64,000 bases of DNA, taken from assembly GCA_934646185.1 (NCBI GenBank), contig CAKUEH010000002.1, forward strand, positions 101,965-165,964, in the 5' to 3' direction. Below are positions 63,897 to 64,000 of the stretch, piece after piece. Within the stretch, counting starts at the first letter, position 1. Every line of letters begins with the position of its first letter. A program made the translations under genes and the position numbers. Source of the DNA: an uncultured Oscillospiraceae bacterium. GTDB taxonomy: Bacteria; Bacillota; Clostridia; Oscillospirales; Oscillospiraceae. The notes under the pieces are model-generated. The model searched no databases. It was not told the origin of the DNA and was given only the letters and a program-made list of their open reading frames with translations.

Positions 63897-64000
63897 ATGC
63901 AGGAGCGATTTGAGACGTTTACGGTTTTGATCAACCGAATCAGCCGTGATATCCGAAGAATAAAAAATCAGGAGATGGCCGCCTATCATCTGAGAAGCGT
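63897..64000 (+). CDS. MarR-family regulator, 3' end outside window
   Basis: The ATG at 63897 follows gagaggagcgcagcc. The 34 visible codons (MQERFETFTVLINRISRDIR, then IKNQEMAAYHLRS) match the N-terminal helix of MarR-type winged-helix regulators. The DNA-binding domain lies beyond the window end. Twin palindromes in its promoter suggest autoregulation. Confidence 0.75.
   Translation, partial: MQERFETFTVLINRISRDIRRIKNQEMAAYHLRS

Noticed and set aside
1..64000. CRISPR array, tRNA, rRNA, transposase or phage genes
   Set aside because: No regularly spaced repeats, cloverleaf patterns or matching proteins were recognised by eye; tRNAscan and IS finder were not available to confirm.

Overview
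The window looks like a chromosomal segment of a GC-rich gut clostridium, most likely of the Oscillospiraceae (Oscillibacter/Lawsonibacter-like). The evidence is the recA-recX-rimO-pgsA order, two T-box leaders, sigma-A type promoters, LplB/YtcP-type sugar permeases, an S-layer-homology surface protein and short intergenic repeats of the kind common in that family. No rRNA, tRNA, CRISPR array, transposase or prophage gene was recognised.

Layout. 1-8.6 kb is conserved core: the end of a calcium-loop surface-type protein, a response regulator and histidine kinase pair, a YqhQ-like membrane protein, prmC, recA, recX, rimO and pgsA. 8.6-11.2 kb is a cysteine T-box controlling cysE-cysS. 11.2-13.4 kb is an operon for an L-2-hydroxyisocaproate dehydrogenase-like enzyme and a branched-chain aminotransferase. 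13.4-17.3 kb is a repeat-rich spacer, then a tryptophan T-box and a three-gene trpXYZ-type ABC importer.

17.3-40.0 kb is the main accessory locus: an AraC regulator divergent from one long, tightly packed operon. The operon carries two ABC permeases, a solute-binding lipoprotein, a GH42-like glycosidase, a mannose-6-phosphate isomerase homolog, a DUF2264 protein, two nitrilase-family amidohydrolases and a GH36-like glycosidase. It continues with an SGNH esterase, a GNAT, a sugar isomerase, a 2-hydroxyacid dehydrogenase, an enolase-superfamily enzyme, two Gfo/Idh/MocA oxidoreductases, nagB, nagA and a NodB deacetylase. Only the binding protein carries an export signal, so an imported, N-substituted oligosaccharide is probably dismantled in the cytoplasm. 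No transport ATPase and no sugar kinase is encoded here.

40-47.2 kb and 59.7-63.6 kb are decayed. They hold gene fragments joined head to tail by deletions (methyltransferase, beta-lactamase-like hydrolase, phosphoesterase joined to ECF ATPase, two ABC exporters, an NSS transporter tail joined to a GH127 gene, and a membrane sensor that has lost its DNA-binding domain), mixed with intact GNAT and TetR genes. Between them lie a 1719-residue secreted S-layer-anchored protein with discoidin-like and glycosidase-like modules (47.2-52.4 kb) and gltBD (53.3-59.2 kb). The window ends inside a MarR gene.

The strongest regulatory observation is that the dehydrogenase-aminotransferase operon (11.2 kb) and gltBD (53.1 kb) share a nearly identical promoter module of about 110-130 bp. 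This ties glutamate synthesis to a glutamate-dependent transamination/reduction pathway.
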